Assembly: GCF_004337505.1 (NCBI RefSeq)
Contig: NZ_SJZI01000046.1
Span: 62,001 to 126,000, forward strand
Source: Flaviaestuariibacter flavus
Lineage (GTDB): Bacteria > Bacteroidota > Bacteroidia > Chitinophagales > Chitinophagaceae
Length of the DNA: 64,000 nucleotides
Direction: 5' to 3'
Shown here in pieces: positions 33,196-46,800 of the stretch. Below the pieces are notes generated by a model that saw only the letters and a list, made by a program, of their open reading frames with translations, did no database searches and had not been told where the DNA came from. How positions within the stretch are numbered: the first letter of the stretch is position 1; every line of letters starts with the position of its first letter. The translations under genes were made by a program, and so were the position numbers.

Positions 33196-33720
33196 ATGAA
33201 GCCGCTCCTCTTACTTTCCACTCTCCTGATTACAGCAGCCGCAGGTGCGCAGTCGCCCAAAACGGGCTCGGCCGTGCCCGTCGCCGAGGCACGCGCGGCC
33301 CTCGAAGCCCATAACCGCATCCGCGCCGAGGTGGGCACGCCGCCCCTGCAGTGGTCGCCGTCGCTGGCCACCTACGCCCAGGCCTGGGCCGATCACCTCG
33401 CCGCCGACGGTAGCTGCCGCATGCAGCACCGCCCCATGGGCGGGCAATGGGCGCAGCAATACGGCGAAAATCTCTTCTGGGGCAATGGCCGCTACTTCGA
33501 CGCCGCCGACGCCACCAACGCCTGGTACGGCGAGCGCAAGGACTTCCGCTACGGGCCCGTCACTGAAAGCAACTATGCCCGCATCGGGCACTATACGCAA
33601 CTCGTATGGAGCAACACCACCCAGGTAGGCATGGGCGCCGCCCGCTGCCGCAACGGCGCCTGGATCATTGTGGCCAACTACAACCCGAGGGGGAACTTCG
33701 TGGGGGTGAAACCCTATTAA
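33196..33720 (+). CDS. Secreted CAP-superfamily (SCP/PR-1) protein
   Basis: A 174-residue protein with a signal peptide (to AGAQ, ~19) and one CAP domain. The four CAP signatures are visible: HNRIRAEVGTPPL, the His in CRMQHRP, YGENLFWG and GHYTQLVWSNTTQVGMG, plus a final VANYNPRGNF. This is the plant-PR-1/allergen-5-like layout, with Cys residues able to form a disulfide. The molecular function of bacterial members is unclear. A TTG nine codons upstream is the alternative start. Confidence 0.88.
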   Translation: MKPLLLLSTLLITAAAGAQSPKTGSAVPVAEARAALEAHNRIRAEVGTPPLQWSPSLATYAQAWADHLAADGSCRMQHRPMGGQWAQQYGENLFWGNGRYFDAADATNAWYGERKDFRYGPVTESNYARIGHYTQLVWSNTTQVGMGAARCRNGAWIIVANYNPRGNFVGVKPY

Positions 33721-33730
33721 AGAATCTATT

Positions 33731-33751
33731 TATCTCGGATCTCGGATCTTG
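33731..33751. repeat. Heptamer array TATCTCG/GATCTCG/GATCTTG
   Basis: Three 7-bp words 10 nt after the CAP stop codon. They are mirrored as reverse complements in the arm at 33852-33886. Confidence 0.75.
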
Positions 33752-33851
33752 GTTACTATGTAGGCGCCCCCAGTGATTGCGAATGGCCGGAAGCATGAAA
33801 AAGAAAAGCGCCGGGCCTTCCTTTTTCATTGGTACCCGGAGGCAGATCAGA

Positions 33852-33886
33852 CATCTGCGATCTGAGATCCGAGATCTTGGATTTAT
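33852..33886. repeat. Heptamer array, inverted partner of 33731
   Basis: CATCTGC, GATCTGA, GATCCGA, GATCTTG, GATTTAT in series. GATCCGAGATC pairs with GATCTCGGATC of the arm 110 nt upstream. Confidence 0.75.
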
Positions 33887-33907
33887 CTTCCGGCCCAAAA
33901 CCGGCTT

Positions 33908-34495
33908 ATGGGAAAAGGTCGCCTGGAGGCATTCAGTGATGGCGTGCTGGCCATCATCATCACCATCATGGTGCTGGAGTTGCGCGTGCCGCACGGAAGT
34001 ACCATCGCCGACCTCCGGCCCCTGCTGCCGGTGGGCCTGGGCTATGTGCTCAGTTTTATCTACATCGGTATTTACTGGAACAACCACCACCACCTGCTGC
34101 AGGCGGCGCACCACATCCGGGGCGGCGTGCTGTGGGCCAATATGCACTTGCTGTTCTGGCTGTCGCTGGTGCCTTTCGTCACGGGATGGATGGGTGCGCA
34201 CCCCGGCGCCCGCGGGCCCGTGGTATGCTATGGTATCGTGCTGCTCTGCGCCGGCATCGCTTACTACATCCTCGCGCATGCCCTCGTGGCCATCCACGAA
34301 AAAGGATCCGCCATCGCGCTTGCCATCGGCCGCGACCGGAAAGGAATGCTTTCGGTGGCGCTTTATGCTTCGGCCATCGGCCTTGCCTTTGTAAACACCT
34401 GGATCAGCATCGGCATCTATACGGCGGTAGCCCTGATCTGGGTCGTACCCGAAACGCGGATTGAGCGGCGGCTGGACGAGGAACACCCGCTGTGA
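33908..34495 (+). CDS. TMEM175-like (DUF1211) membrane channel protein
   Basis: A 195-residue protein with six hydrophobic segments. The first helix begins RLEAFSDGVLAIIITIMVLEL, containing the FSDGVxAI signature of TMEM175 potassium channels, and WNNHHHLLQAA is also typical. Bacterial members form tetrameric cation (K+-permeable) channels. A near-match box TATCTTCC lies 15 nt upstream of the start. Confidence 0.87.
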   Translation: MGKGRLEAFSDGVLAIIITIMVLELRVPHGSTIADLRPLLPVGLGYVLSFIYIGIYWNNHHHLLQAAHHIRGGVLWANMHLLFWLSLVPFVTGWMGAHPGARGPVVCYGIVLLCAGIAYYILAHALVAIHEKGSAIALAIGRDRKGMLSVALYASAIGLAFVNTWISIGIYTAVALIWVVPETRIERRLDEEHPL

Positions 34496-34821
34496 AAACC
34501 TGCTTTGCGTCCCGTTTTTACAATACCCGCTAACAGGTATTTTTGTCCTTGCCCCTCCCGGTTCATCCGGCTTTTGTGTCATTTCAACGCCCCGGAGCTG
34601 GGCTTTGCCGCCAGATTTCAGTTTCTTTGTATACGTTTTCCTGTGTAAGAACCAACTGCCTTTCGTTTACTGTATTTATACCCAACCTGTAACTGCTTAT
34701 GAAGTTGAGAATCCTACCCCGTGCCCGGGCGCCGTTGCCCGCCGCATTTTTTTAGGTGCCCGCCGGGCGGCCGCCGATTTTCTACGACCAAATTTTCCGT
34801 TCGAACTAATACTGCTGAATC
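34496..34821. other. 326-bp leader of the giant surface-protein gene
   Basis: No gene or exact -7 box is seen. A GC-rich inverted-repeat-rich stretch (34725-34780, with GCCCGGGC and GCCCGCCGGGCGGC) precedes an A/T-rich 40 bp before the ATG. A long regulated 5' leader is possible. Confidence 0.4.
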
Positions 34822-37800
34822 ATGAGATTGTTTCGTTTCCTGTTGTCTTTCGTTTTCGTAGGTTTTTCATTTACCGCTATTGCGCAACCCGTTATCACGA
34901 TGGATACAATTGAAACCGGGCCCTATGGCCAGGGGTCTTCAATTGCGGTACTCTTTCGCGTAAAAGGAGTGGTTAAATCCACAGCAACCTATGAACTCTA
35001 TCTTTCGAATTCTTCGGGCGCATTTTCAGGTGGGGGCACGCAGATAGGACAATACGCCGGACATTATACAACTTTCATTAATGGTGTAATCCCCAATGGG
35101 ACACTTGCGTCCGGGAGTTACAAGGTGATGGTTCGTTTGAAAGACGGAGCATCAACATTAGCTACTGCAATATCGTTTTACAACATCAACATAGTTTCTG
35201 CGGCTGGGCGGAGTGGCAATTTTATTACCGTAGAAGGACATGGATCTGCAATCGCAAGCAAGTGGCTATGGGTTGCTTGCTCCGGTGATCAATCAAGCGT
35301 TGATGTGTCAAATAATCTGCCAGTACCTGTATCAACAACAATCAAAAATGAATTCGATTCTATCGCATTCTTTGCGACCGATGTGCCGCGAACTTTTTCG
35401 ATCCCTGGCAACGGATTGATTACGATTGATCCGATAAAATCAGTTCATTACCGGTTGCTTAATAAAGTGGTCGAGTCTGGAAGCGGTGTTATTTCGACTC
35501 AAGGATGGTTTTTCGTCAACAACAAGACAGTTGGACCATTTTCTGCTGTTTTATCAGTAGTATGTTACAGCCCCGGAAGCCCGGGAAATTTCAGGTTCAA
35601 GGTTGATATTGATAGGGTAATAACAAGTTCTTCTCAGAGTGCATTCTATAACTTTCCCGGCTATACATATGAGGCAGATTGGGACGACCCAACGGCAAAT
35701 ACCGTATATACAATAATGGAGTTGGACTCTACAGCTGGAATTATGAGCCACGGTTATTCTATTACCTCATGTAATAGCACTGTTACCAATAATGGAACTG
35801 TATTTCAGAACTCGATCGGACCAGCTTTAAAAGTTCAAAACTTCAATCCTCCTTGTGATAACTCCGTCAGTTCAATCTCGCCAATTCGGGTCTTTGAAAA
35901 ACCAGAGACAAAGCTGGAAGGTCCAAACATTAAATGCTTCGGTCAACCTGTAACATTTGAAAATAATTCAACAGTAGGCGTCCAAGGAAACGCTACAACT
36001 CCTGGTTGTGTTGCGCCTACCATACTTTATGATTGGTATGTTGATGGAAGCAGAGTAGAACAGGACAAGCCGATTTCATTTGACTATATCACAAGTTCAC
36101 TTTCAATTGGACAGCATACTATTGTCCTTCGCCCGAAATATAATTCCAATAATATCAGCTGTGCACCTTCGAATGATACACTTATTATTTGTATCCAGCC
36201 GAAGCCCAATCCGGCCTTCCTGATGAACGGACAAAATGTGAACTCCATTTCCGGCTGTTCCCCGGTAGTGATAAATCTCACTAATCAAACAACCAACGTA
36301 ATCTGCGGTGGCGCGATAAGCTATATGTGGACGGTGGAGCTATTAGACGGGAGCCCGGCCCCATCAAGTGCATATCAGTTTACCAATAGCACCACAAACA
36401 GCTCGCAGCACCCGCAGATCACTTTCACGCAGCAAGGCACGTACTACATTAAACTTACTTCAGACAACGGTACCTGCGCCGCCGAAAGCATCCGGAAAGA
36501 AGTCATTGTGCTCGCAGCTACAGGCCTCACCATCCCCGGCCAGCAGCGCTACTGCGGCGTGCCGACGATCATTGACTTCGGTTCCAACAACAACCACAAG
36601 CCCAATTACAACAACGGCCTCGCCGCGGTTGGCGAAAGCTACCTGTGGACCGTCACCGGCGGCACCTACAACTTCGTGGGCACCACCAGCTCGGGCAGCC
36701 GCTATCCCAAGATCGAATTCACACAATATGGTACCTACACGGTGAGCCTGCAGTACATCAACTCCTGCGGTACTAAAAACGTTTCGCAGACCATCATCTT
36801 CGACCAGCCTGTTACCTCCAATGCCGGCGCCGACACAACCGTGTGCTATAATGTTACTTCCATTACGCTCTCTGCCAGCAGCACCGGCCCGGCCGGCATC
36901 ACCAGCGCCTGGACCAGCTCAGGCAGCGGATCGTTCTCACCAAACAATGCTCCCGGTACTACTTATACTTTCAGCAGCTCCGACCGCAACGTCAACGGCA
37001 ACAACATCACGCTTACCTATACGGTGACGCCGCCGGCAGGGTCGGCTTGTTTGCCGGCAAGCGATAGCCGCGTGGTAACGATCCGTCCGGAAAACCATAT
37101 CTCGAGCGCAAACAACAAAACGATTTGCGGCGGCAACTCCGTAGCGTATACCCCCACCGCCAGCCAGACCGGCAGCACGTTTACCTGGACCTCGGTAGTT
37201 TCGGGAACCGTAACCGGTAACAATGCTTCCGGCAGCGGCCCGATCAACGACGTTCTTAACAACAGCGGCCCCAACAGCGGCACGGTCACTTATACCATCA
37301 TCCCCGTAAAAGACGGTTGCGACGGTACCGCCTTTTCGTTTACGGTTACCGTGAAGCCGACACCGGTGATCGCCACGGCTGTCAAGACCGATCCCACCAC
37401 CTGCGGCGGCAGCGATGGTAAGATCACGCTCACCGGCCTCATTGCCGGGCAGTACACGGTTACATTTACGAAGAGCGGCTCGGGCAACCAGGGCCCGCTG
37501 ACCATTTCGGCTAACACATTGGGCGAGCTCGTTATCCCCAACCTGACGCAGGGCACTTACAGCAACTTTGTAGTAACGTTCAATAGTTGCGCATCGCCCG
37601 CTTTCGCCGGCCCTGTAACGCTTTCCGATCCGCCACTCCCGGCGGCGCCCGCCGTAGGCAGCAACAGTCCCATCTGCAGCGGCGCCACACTCAACCTCAC
37701 TGCCAGCTCGGTAACACCGGGTGTTGACTATACCTGGACCGGTCCTGGGATCAGCGGTAACAGCACACAGCAAAATCCCAGCATCGCCAACGCGCCAACA

Positions 37801-40800
37801 AGCGCTACCGGCACCTATACCGTTGTGGTAAATAAAGCCAACTGTAAGGTGCAGGCCACGGTCACTGTCACCGTTGACCCGACTCCGGTCGCCAACAGCG
37901 TGCCGGACGCGACCTTCTGCAACGGCACCGCTACCTCCGCCATCGCTCTTGCCGGCACGCCCGCTACGGGCACTGTTTACAGCTGGACCAACAGCAATAC
38001 CGCCATCGGCCTCGGCGCCACCGGCAACGGAAACATTCCATCCTTCAATGCCGTCAATGCCGGCAACACCGCGGCAACGGCTACCGTTACCATTACGCCG
38101 AAGTTCACCAACGGCGCAAACTCCTGCACCGGCACCGACAAGACCTTCACCATCACCATCAACCCAACGCCCGCCGCCGATGCGGTGACAGGACAGGTGC
38201 TCTGCGCCGGATCTCCTGTGGCAGCCATCAACTTCAGCGGCACCGCCACCAGCTACAGCTGGACCAACAGCAATACGAGCATCGGCCTTGGCGCCAGCGG
38301 CAACGGCAATATCCCTTCCTTTAACGCGGTGAACGGCGGTACGTCGGTGCAGACGGCCACGATCACCGTAACGCCGCGCTACACCGGTGGATCTGTGGGC
38401 TGCGATGGTCCCACCAAAACCTTTACGATCGTAGTGGTGCCCAATCCCACCGTTAATAATGTAAGCGCACAAACGGTCTGCGATGGGGCCAGCACGAGCG
38501 CGGTCAACTTCAGCGGATCGGTCAGCGGCACGGTATACAACTGGACGAACAACAACCCCGCCATCGGTCTTGCGGCCAGCGGCACGGGCAATATCCCTGC
38601 CTTTACCGCCACCAACGGCGGCACTACAGCAGTGACCGCCACCATTACGGTAACGCCTTCTTTCACGAGCAACGGAATTACGTGTACCGGCGCACCCAAA
38701 ACATTTACGATCACGGTCAACCCGACGCCTTCAGTGAATAACAGCACTGCGCAGACCCTCTGCGCCGGCACCGCCACTACGGCCGTCGGCTTCAGCGGCA
38801 CTGCGGGCGCTACCTTCGACTGGACAAACAGCAATACCGCCATCGGCCTTGCCGCTTCGGGCTCCGGAAACATCGCGACCTTCACCGCCGCCAACGCTAC
38901 CAATGTGCCGCTTGCGGCAACCATCACGGTAATCCCGCGGATCGGCAACTGTGCCGGCCCGGTTAAGACCTTCACCATCACGGTGAACCCACGCCCGGTG
39001 ATCACCAACCTGGCGCAGGCGATGTGCTCGAACAATACCTTTAACGGCACACCTGTACACGGCGTACCCGCCAGCACCGTGGTGCCTGCCGGTACCACTT
39101 ACACCTGGGGCACGCCGGTGAGCAGTCCCGGTGGCGCCATCACAGGTGGCAGCGCCCAGTCGACGCCGGTGACCACCATTGGCCAGACCCTGATCAACAC
39201 CACCACCGCCAGCGCCACGCTGACCTATACGATCACGCCGGTGTCGGGCGCCGACGGCAACTGCCCCGGTGATCCGTTTACGGTTACCGTTACCGTGAAC
39301 CCGCAGCCCGGCATCTCCGACCGCAACGTCACAGCCTGCAGTGGCACGGCCAACAACCTGACGCCCACGGGCGTTCCGGCAAGCACTTCGTATTCGTGGG
39401 GGCTTCCCGTTATTACGCCTTCGGGCGCACTGGCCGGTGCTACTGCCGGGTCGGGTGCTTCGGCCATCAACCAAACGCTTACCAACAGCACCAACGCGCC
39501 TGCTACGGCGGTGTATACGGTAACGCCCACCGCGGGCACCTGCGGCAACGGCACCTTCACCATCACCCTTACGGTAAATCCGAAGCCGGCGATCGCCAGC
39601 TATACTCCCGCAGATATCTGCTCGGGTGATGCCTTTACAGTAACACCGACGCAAGGCACGCCGGCCGGTAACGTGGTTCCCGCGGGCACCACCTATTCCT
39701 GGACCGTAAGTGCGCCTTCCGGCGTCGGTGGAGCAGTTGCGGGCAACTCCGCCACTGGTGCTATCAGCCAGACGCTAACCAACAGCACAACGACGCTGCA
39801 GACCGTAGTTTATACTGTTACGCCCACGTCGGGTACCTGCGCCGGCGGTACGTTTACCATCACGGTGCGTGTGGCCCCGCGCCCCGTGGTTGCCAATGCA
39901 AGCGCCACCATCTGCAGCGGTGCTGCCTTTGATGCAACGCCTTCGGGTGTTCCGACAGGCACCACCTACACCTGGTCGGCGCCGGTGATCGCTCCTTCGG
40001 GCGCCATCACGGGTGCCGCGGCACAGGCTTCGGCGGTAAGCACCGTGGGACAAACACTGACGAATACCACCAATAGTGCTGCTACAGCTACCTACACGGT
40101 AACGCCGAAGTCGGGCGCCTGCGAGGGCCAGCCCTTCACGGTTACGGTGACGGTGCAGCCCAAGGCAGTCATCGCCAACTATACCGATGCGATCTGCAGC
40201 GGTGCTTCCTTCACTATTACTCCTGCCGACGGACAGCCTACGGCGGCCACGGTGATCCCGGCCGGCACCACCTATACCTGGGGAGTACCGGCAAGCAACC
40301 CGGCGGGCGCTATCAGCGGCGGGGCAGCACAGGCGAGCGGTGTCAGCACGATCGGCGCTGCACTTACCAACGGCACCAATACTCCCGCTGCGCTCACCTA
40401 TACGGTTACCCCGAAGAGCGGCAGTTGCAACGGCGCAATGTTCACCGTTGCAGTCACCGTAAATCCGAAGCCCGTAATCCCCGCGCAGAGCGCCATTACC
40501 TGTAGCGATGCCACGTTCACGGTAAGCCCGGTGAACGGTGCTGCGGGTACCATCGTTCCCGGGGGAACCACCTATAGCTGGAGCGTGCCTACGGTTACCG
40601 GCGGTATGACCGGCGGCACTGCCGGCAATGGACAGACGAGCATTTCGGGTACGCTCAACAATCCCACCAACGTAGCGCAGACAGCCACTTATACCGTAAC
40701 GCCGGTTTCGGGTGCGGCCGGCAGTTGCCCGGGTGCGCCGTTCACCGTAACGGTAACTGTAAATCCGCAGCCGGGCATCTCGAGCCAAACGGCCTCCATC

Positions 40801-43800
40801 TGCAGCGGCGGCACCTTTACGGTTAATCCCGCCGGCGCCCCCGCCAACACCCAGTATACCTGGGGCGCGCCTGTGAGCACACCTGCCGGTGCGGTTACCG
40901 GCGGCTCGGCGCAAAGCAGCCAGGGTTCAATCAGCCAAACGCTGACCAATACGACCAACACGCCGGCAACGCTTACTTACAGTGTGACACCGACTGCAGG
41001 CTCCTGCGGTAATAGCGCTTTCTCCGTGACTGTTTCCGTAAACCCGAAACCTAAGATGCCGGCACTCGCAGCGGATATATGCGGCGGCGATGCCTTCAGT
41101 ATTTCACCTGTCGATAACCCGCCCGGAACGATCGTTCCGGCTAATACGAAATACAGCTGGACCGCTCCGGCCATCGTGCCTGCATCAGCAATTACCGGCG
41201 GCTCCGCGCAAAACAATATGGCGAGCATCGGTCAGACCCTGAGCAATACGACTAATGCCAGCGCCACCGCCACCTACACGGTAACGCCAACTTCGGGTGA
41301 TGCCGGCTCCTGCGTCGGCAATGCTTTCCAGGTGACGGTTACCGTGCGCCCACGCCCGGCAGTTGCCAACAAAACTGCGGCCATCTGCAGCGGCGGCACT
41401 TTCTCGGAAACGCCCGCCAATAGCGGTGCCGACATCGTACCCGCGGGCACTACCTACAGCTGGAGCACGCCGGTCGTTACCGGCGGCATCACCGGCGGTG
41501 CCGCGGGCACGGCACAGACCAGCATTACGGGCACGCTCATCAACCCGACGTCGGCCGTGCAAACAGCGACCTACACGGTGACGCCTAAATCGGGCACCTG
41601 CGAAGGCTCGCCCTTTACGGTAACCGTAACGGTCAAGCCCACCCCCGTGGTGACGGCACAAACCGCCACGATCTGCAGTGGTGCCGCCTTCGGCATCACG
41701 CTTGCCGACAACCCACCCGCAACGGTGCTGCCTTCGGGTACCACCTTCAGCTGGACGGCCCCGGCGATCAACCCGGCTTTGGCCATCACCGGCGCTTCGG
41801 CACAAACCGCGCAGACGGCCATCGGCCAGGCGCTGACCAACGTCACGAATGCACCGGCTACGGCCACCTATACAGTTACACCTTCGTACGATGGCTGTAC
41901 GGGCAGCCCCTTCACGGTGACCGTGACGGTGAACCCGAAGCCGGTGATCGGCAACCAGACGATGATCACCTGTAGTAATACGGGCTTCAGCTTTACACCG
42001 GCGAATGCCCAGCCCACGACGATCGTTCCCGGCGGCACCACCTACAGCTGGAGCGCGCCGGTGGTAACCGGCGTTATGACCGGCGGCGCGGCCGGCACGG
42101 CACAGGCCAGCATCACGGGCACGCTCATCAACCCCACAAATGTGGCCCAGACCGCTACGTATACGGTCAGCCCGGTATCGGGTGCGGCCGGCAACTGCCC
42201 GGGTGCCGACTTCCAGCTTGTTGTTACCGTGAACCCCCAGCCCGGTATCAGCGCACAGGCGGCAACCATCTGCTCGGGTGCTCCGTTTGCCGTGAGCCCC
42301 GCGGGCGCACCGGCAAACACCACCTATACATGGGGTACACCGGTAAGCAACCCGGTTGGCGCCATCACAGGTGGTTCGGCACAGAGCAATCAGAACACGA
42401 TCGGCCAGACGCTGACCAACAATACCAACACACCGGCAACACTTACCTATAGTGTAACGCCTACGGCCGGCTCTTGCGGGAACAACGCATTTGCTGTAAC
42501 GGTTACGGTTAATCCGAAACCGGTAGTGACCGGCACCGTGGCCGACATCTGCAGCGGCGAAACCTTTGCCGCCACGCCCGCCAATGGAGCGCCTGCCGGA
42601 ACCATCATCCCGGCAAACACCACTTATATGTGGGGCGTTCCGGTAAGCAACCCTTCGGGTGCGATCACCGGCGGCACAGCGCAGATGGCGCAGGCCACCA
42701 TCAGCGGAACATTGGTCAATACAACGAATGCGGTGGCGACGCTCACCTATACCGTCACGCCTACTTCGGGTGATGCCGGCAACTGCGTGGGCGCTTCTTT
42801 TACAACAGTGGTCAGCGTGCGCCCGCGCCCGGCTATTGCCAACAAAACCGATAATATCTGCAGCGGCGGCACATTTACCGTAAGCCCCGCGAACGCCGGT
42901 GCCGATATTGTTCCTGCAGGTACTACCTACAGCTGGAGTGTCCCGGTGGTTACCGGCGGCATCACCGGCGGCGCGGCCGGCAGTGGACAAACGAATATTT
43001 CGGGTACGCTCAACAACCCAACCAGCGGGCCGCAGACGGCAACCTATACGGTGACGCCGAAGTCGGGCGCCTGCGAGGGTGCACCCTTTACGATCACGGT
43101 TACCGTCAACCCGACGCCGGTGCTGCCGGCGCAGGTGGCGGAGATCTGCAGCGGCGCTACGTTCAACGTGGCACCTGCCGACAACCCGCCGGCCGCAATC
43201 GTGCCGACAGGTACAACCTATAGCTGGCCTGTTCCCGCCAGCAACCCGGCAGGTGCGGTCACCGGCGGCTCGGCGCAGAGCGGGCAGGCAGCCGTCAGCC
43301 AGGCGCTGACCAACACAACGAACGCGGTGGCGACACTCACCTATACGGTGACGCCTGCCGTGTCGGGCTGCGCCGGCCAGGCCTTTGCAGTGACGGTGAC
43401 GGTCAACCCCAAACCCGTCATCGGTCCGAAAGACCTTGAGATATGCAGCGGCCAGAACTTCAGCTATACCCCGGCCAACAACGCCCCGGCTACCATCGTG
43501 CCCACCGGCACTACGTATAGCTGGAGCGCGCCTGTAATTACCGGTGGTCTTACAGGTGGCGCTCCCGGTACGGCGCAAACCACGATCGGCGGCAACCTGG
43601 TCAACCCGACCAACGTTCCGCAGACCGCTACCTATACGGTGATCCCTACCTCGGGCGCCGCGGGCAATTGCGTGGGTGCTGCCTTCACCGTCACGGTCAC
43701 CGTCAACCCGCAGCCGGGCATTACCGACCAGGTAGCCACGATCTGCTCGGGTACGGCCTTCACCGTGAGTCCGGCGGGCGCGCCTGCCAATACCGTGTAC

Positions 43801-46800
43801 ACCTGGACCGTCCCTGTCAGCAACCCCGCCGGTGTTGTTACCGGCGGCTCCGCACAGGCCACCCCGCAGCCGAACATCAGCCAGCCGCTGACCAATACAA
43901 GCAATGTGCCCGCGAGCATCGTCTATACGGTAACGCCAACCGCGGGCTCCTGCGGAAACATTGCCTTCAATGTAACATTGACCGTGAACCCGACACCCGT
44001 GGTGAGCGGAACCGTTGCCGAGATCTGCAGCGGCGACGCCTTTGCCGCAACGCCGGTGAACGGAACGCCGGCAGGAACGATCATTCCCGCGAATACAAGC
44101 TATAGCTGGAGCACCCCGGTAAGCAACCCCGCCGGTGCCATCACCGGCGGCGCGGCCGCAAGCAGCCAGGCCGCCATCGCCGGAACGCTGACCAACACCA
44201 CGAATGCGTCGGCTACGCTCACCTATACGGTAACACCCGTTTCGGGTGACGCGGGCAGCTGCGCCGGCGCTTCCTTCCCGGCTGTGATTACGGTGCGTCC
44301 GCGCCCGCGTCTTGCCGACAAGACACTGACCGTGTGCAGCGGAGCCCCCTTTACGGTGACGCCGGCTAACGCACCGCCGGGGGATATCGTGCCTGCGAAC
44401 ATTACCTATAGCTGGAGTGCGCCTGCCGTCACCGGTGGCATCACCGGCGGCACTTCGGGCACTGCCCAGGCCTCCATCAGCGGCACCCTGCTGAACCCAA
44501 CCTCCACGGTGCAAACCGCCACGTATACCATCACGCCGAAGGCCGGCGACTGCGAGGGACCTGCCTTTACGCTGACGGTAACCGTGAACCCGACACCGCT
44601 GGTGCCGGCACAGGTGGCCGAGATCTGTAGCGGTTCTACGTTTGCCGTAAACCCTGCCGACAACCCACCGGGTGTTGTTGTGCCGGCGGGGACGACCTAC
44701 AGCTGGCCCGCGCCGGTAAGCAACCCGGCAGGAGCCATCGCAGGCGGTTCTGCCCAAAGCGGCCAGGGTGGCATCAGCCAGGTGCTGACCAACACCACAA
44801 ATGCAGTGGCTACGCTTATCTATACAGTGACGCCTTCGATCGGCAACTGTTCGGGCACTCCGTTTACAGTAACTGTAACGGTCAACCCGCGCCCGCTGAT
44901 CGGGCCGATGAGTGATATTGTTTGCTCGGGTGCTTCCTTTAATGCAGCGCCGGTGAACGCCGCCCCGGGCACGATCGTTCCGGCCAACACGACCTTTAGC
45001 TGGGGCGCGCCGACCAGCAACCCGGCCGGTGCGCTTACCGGCGGCTCGGCACAAAGCGGTCAGCCTTTCATCAGCCAGACACTGATCAACAACACCATCG
45101 CCGTGGCCACCGCAACTTACACGGTAACGCCCACTTCGGGTGCCGCAGGCGGCTGCGTCGGTGCGCCGTTCACGGTTACCGTTACGGTGAAGCCGCAGCC
45201 CAGTATCCCCGACCAGCAGGCGACGATCTGCAGCGGCGGTAACTTCAGCATCACACCTGCCAACGCACCGGTGGGCACTGTGTATACCTGGGCGCTGCCC
45301 ACGAGCAACCCTGCGGGCGCCGTCACCGGCGGTGCGGCCGGCAACAGCCAGCCGGGCATCAGCGGCACACTTACCAACGTGACCAATGCGCCGGCTGTGT
45401 TGCTGTACACCGTAACACCGGTTGCTTCTGATTGCTCCAACAGCACCTTCACCGTAGCGGTGACGGTGAATCCGAAACCTGTGATCGGCAACATGGCGGC
45501 TGTGACCTGCTCGGATGTTGCCTTTGATATCGCGCCTGCAAACAACCAGCCCACCACCATCGTGCCGGTGAATACTACCTACACGTGGACGGCACCGGTG
45601 AGCAGCCCGGCGGGCGCCCTTACGGGTGGCTTGGCACAGGTGGCGCCGCAGCCTTCCATCAGCCAGCTGCTGGCCAATACTACGGCAGCGCCGGCTACCA
45701 TGACCTATACGGTAACCCCCGTTTCGGGTGACGCTGGTAACTGCCCGGGCGCTCCGTTCACGGCTGTGGTAACCGTCAACCCCGATGCCCGCGCGGTGTT
45801 CGTGCCGACGGACACGATCGAGTGCCCGCCCTTCGTAATCACACCCGCAGTGGTAGGCCTGCAAACCTTCCCGCAGGCCAACAGCACCTATAGCTGGTAT
45901 GCCAACGGGGTGCTCATCGGAAACGGCACTACCTTTCCGGGCTATACGATCGCGAACGAGAACGACTCCATCGACATCAAGCTGGTGGCCGGCTCGCAGT
46001 ATGGCTGTAAAGCCGACAGCATGGTGTTCCGCTTCTTCTCGCACAAGCTTCCGCACCCCGACTTCACCCTGGCGCCCCCGAACGGTTGCGGCCCGCTGTC
46101 GGTGAACATCACCAACACAACGCCGTACACCGACTTCTTCCAATACCAGTGGAACTTCGGCCAGGGCCAGTCGTCCACGAACGTGCAGCCCGGCGTCGTT
46201 GTCTTCCCCCCGAACCCGACCTATGGCGATACGACCTATATCGTGACGCTCAAGGCCTGGAACGAGTGCGACACGGTTACGATCACGAAAAATGTGCAGG
46301 TGGCTTCACGGCCCAAGGCACTCTTTACTCCCGATCGCACCGTGGGATGCTCGCCGATGCGGGTAAACTTCTCGAATACCTCGCTTGGTATTGGTGTTAC
46401 CTACACGTGGATCTGGGATGACGGCACCAGCCAGAACAGCCCCACCCGCGATATGGTGACGCATACCTTCAACACATCGGTGCAGGATACCTTCTATGTA
46501 AAGCTGGTGGCGCATAACCAGTGTGGCGATGATACAGCCACCTATGCCATCGTTGTTTCGCCGAACCCGATCCAGCTCTTTATGGCGGTTAACGGAACAG
46601 AGGCAAACGGCTGCGCACCGCACACCGTTAACTTCATCAACAACACCATCGGCGCCACCGGCTTCCAGTGGGACTTTGGTGACGGCAATACACTGAGCAC
46701 AACGCGGGGTATCGATACGGTAACGCATACCTATCTTGCCGCCGGCACGTATACGGTGCAGCTGAAAGCCTTCAACGGTTGTACGGATACGACTATGTTC

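Noticed and set aside
34461-34913. A 150-codon frame spanning the leader of the giant gene
   Set aside because: It overlaps two real genes and has no domain, signal or promoter support.
41185-46143. A 1652-codon open frame on the minus strand across the repeat array, with others at 36937-38472, 38731-39654 and 39775-40914
   Set aside because: They mirror the repeats of the giant gene. Biased codon use makes the antisense frame stop-free, and the translations resemble no protein family.
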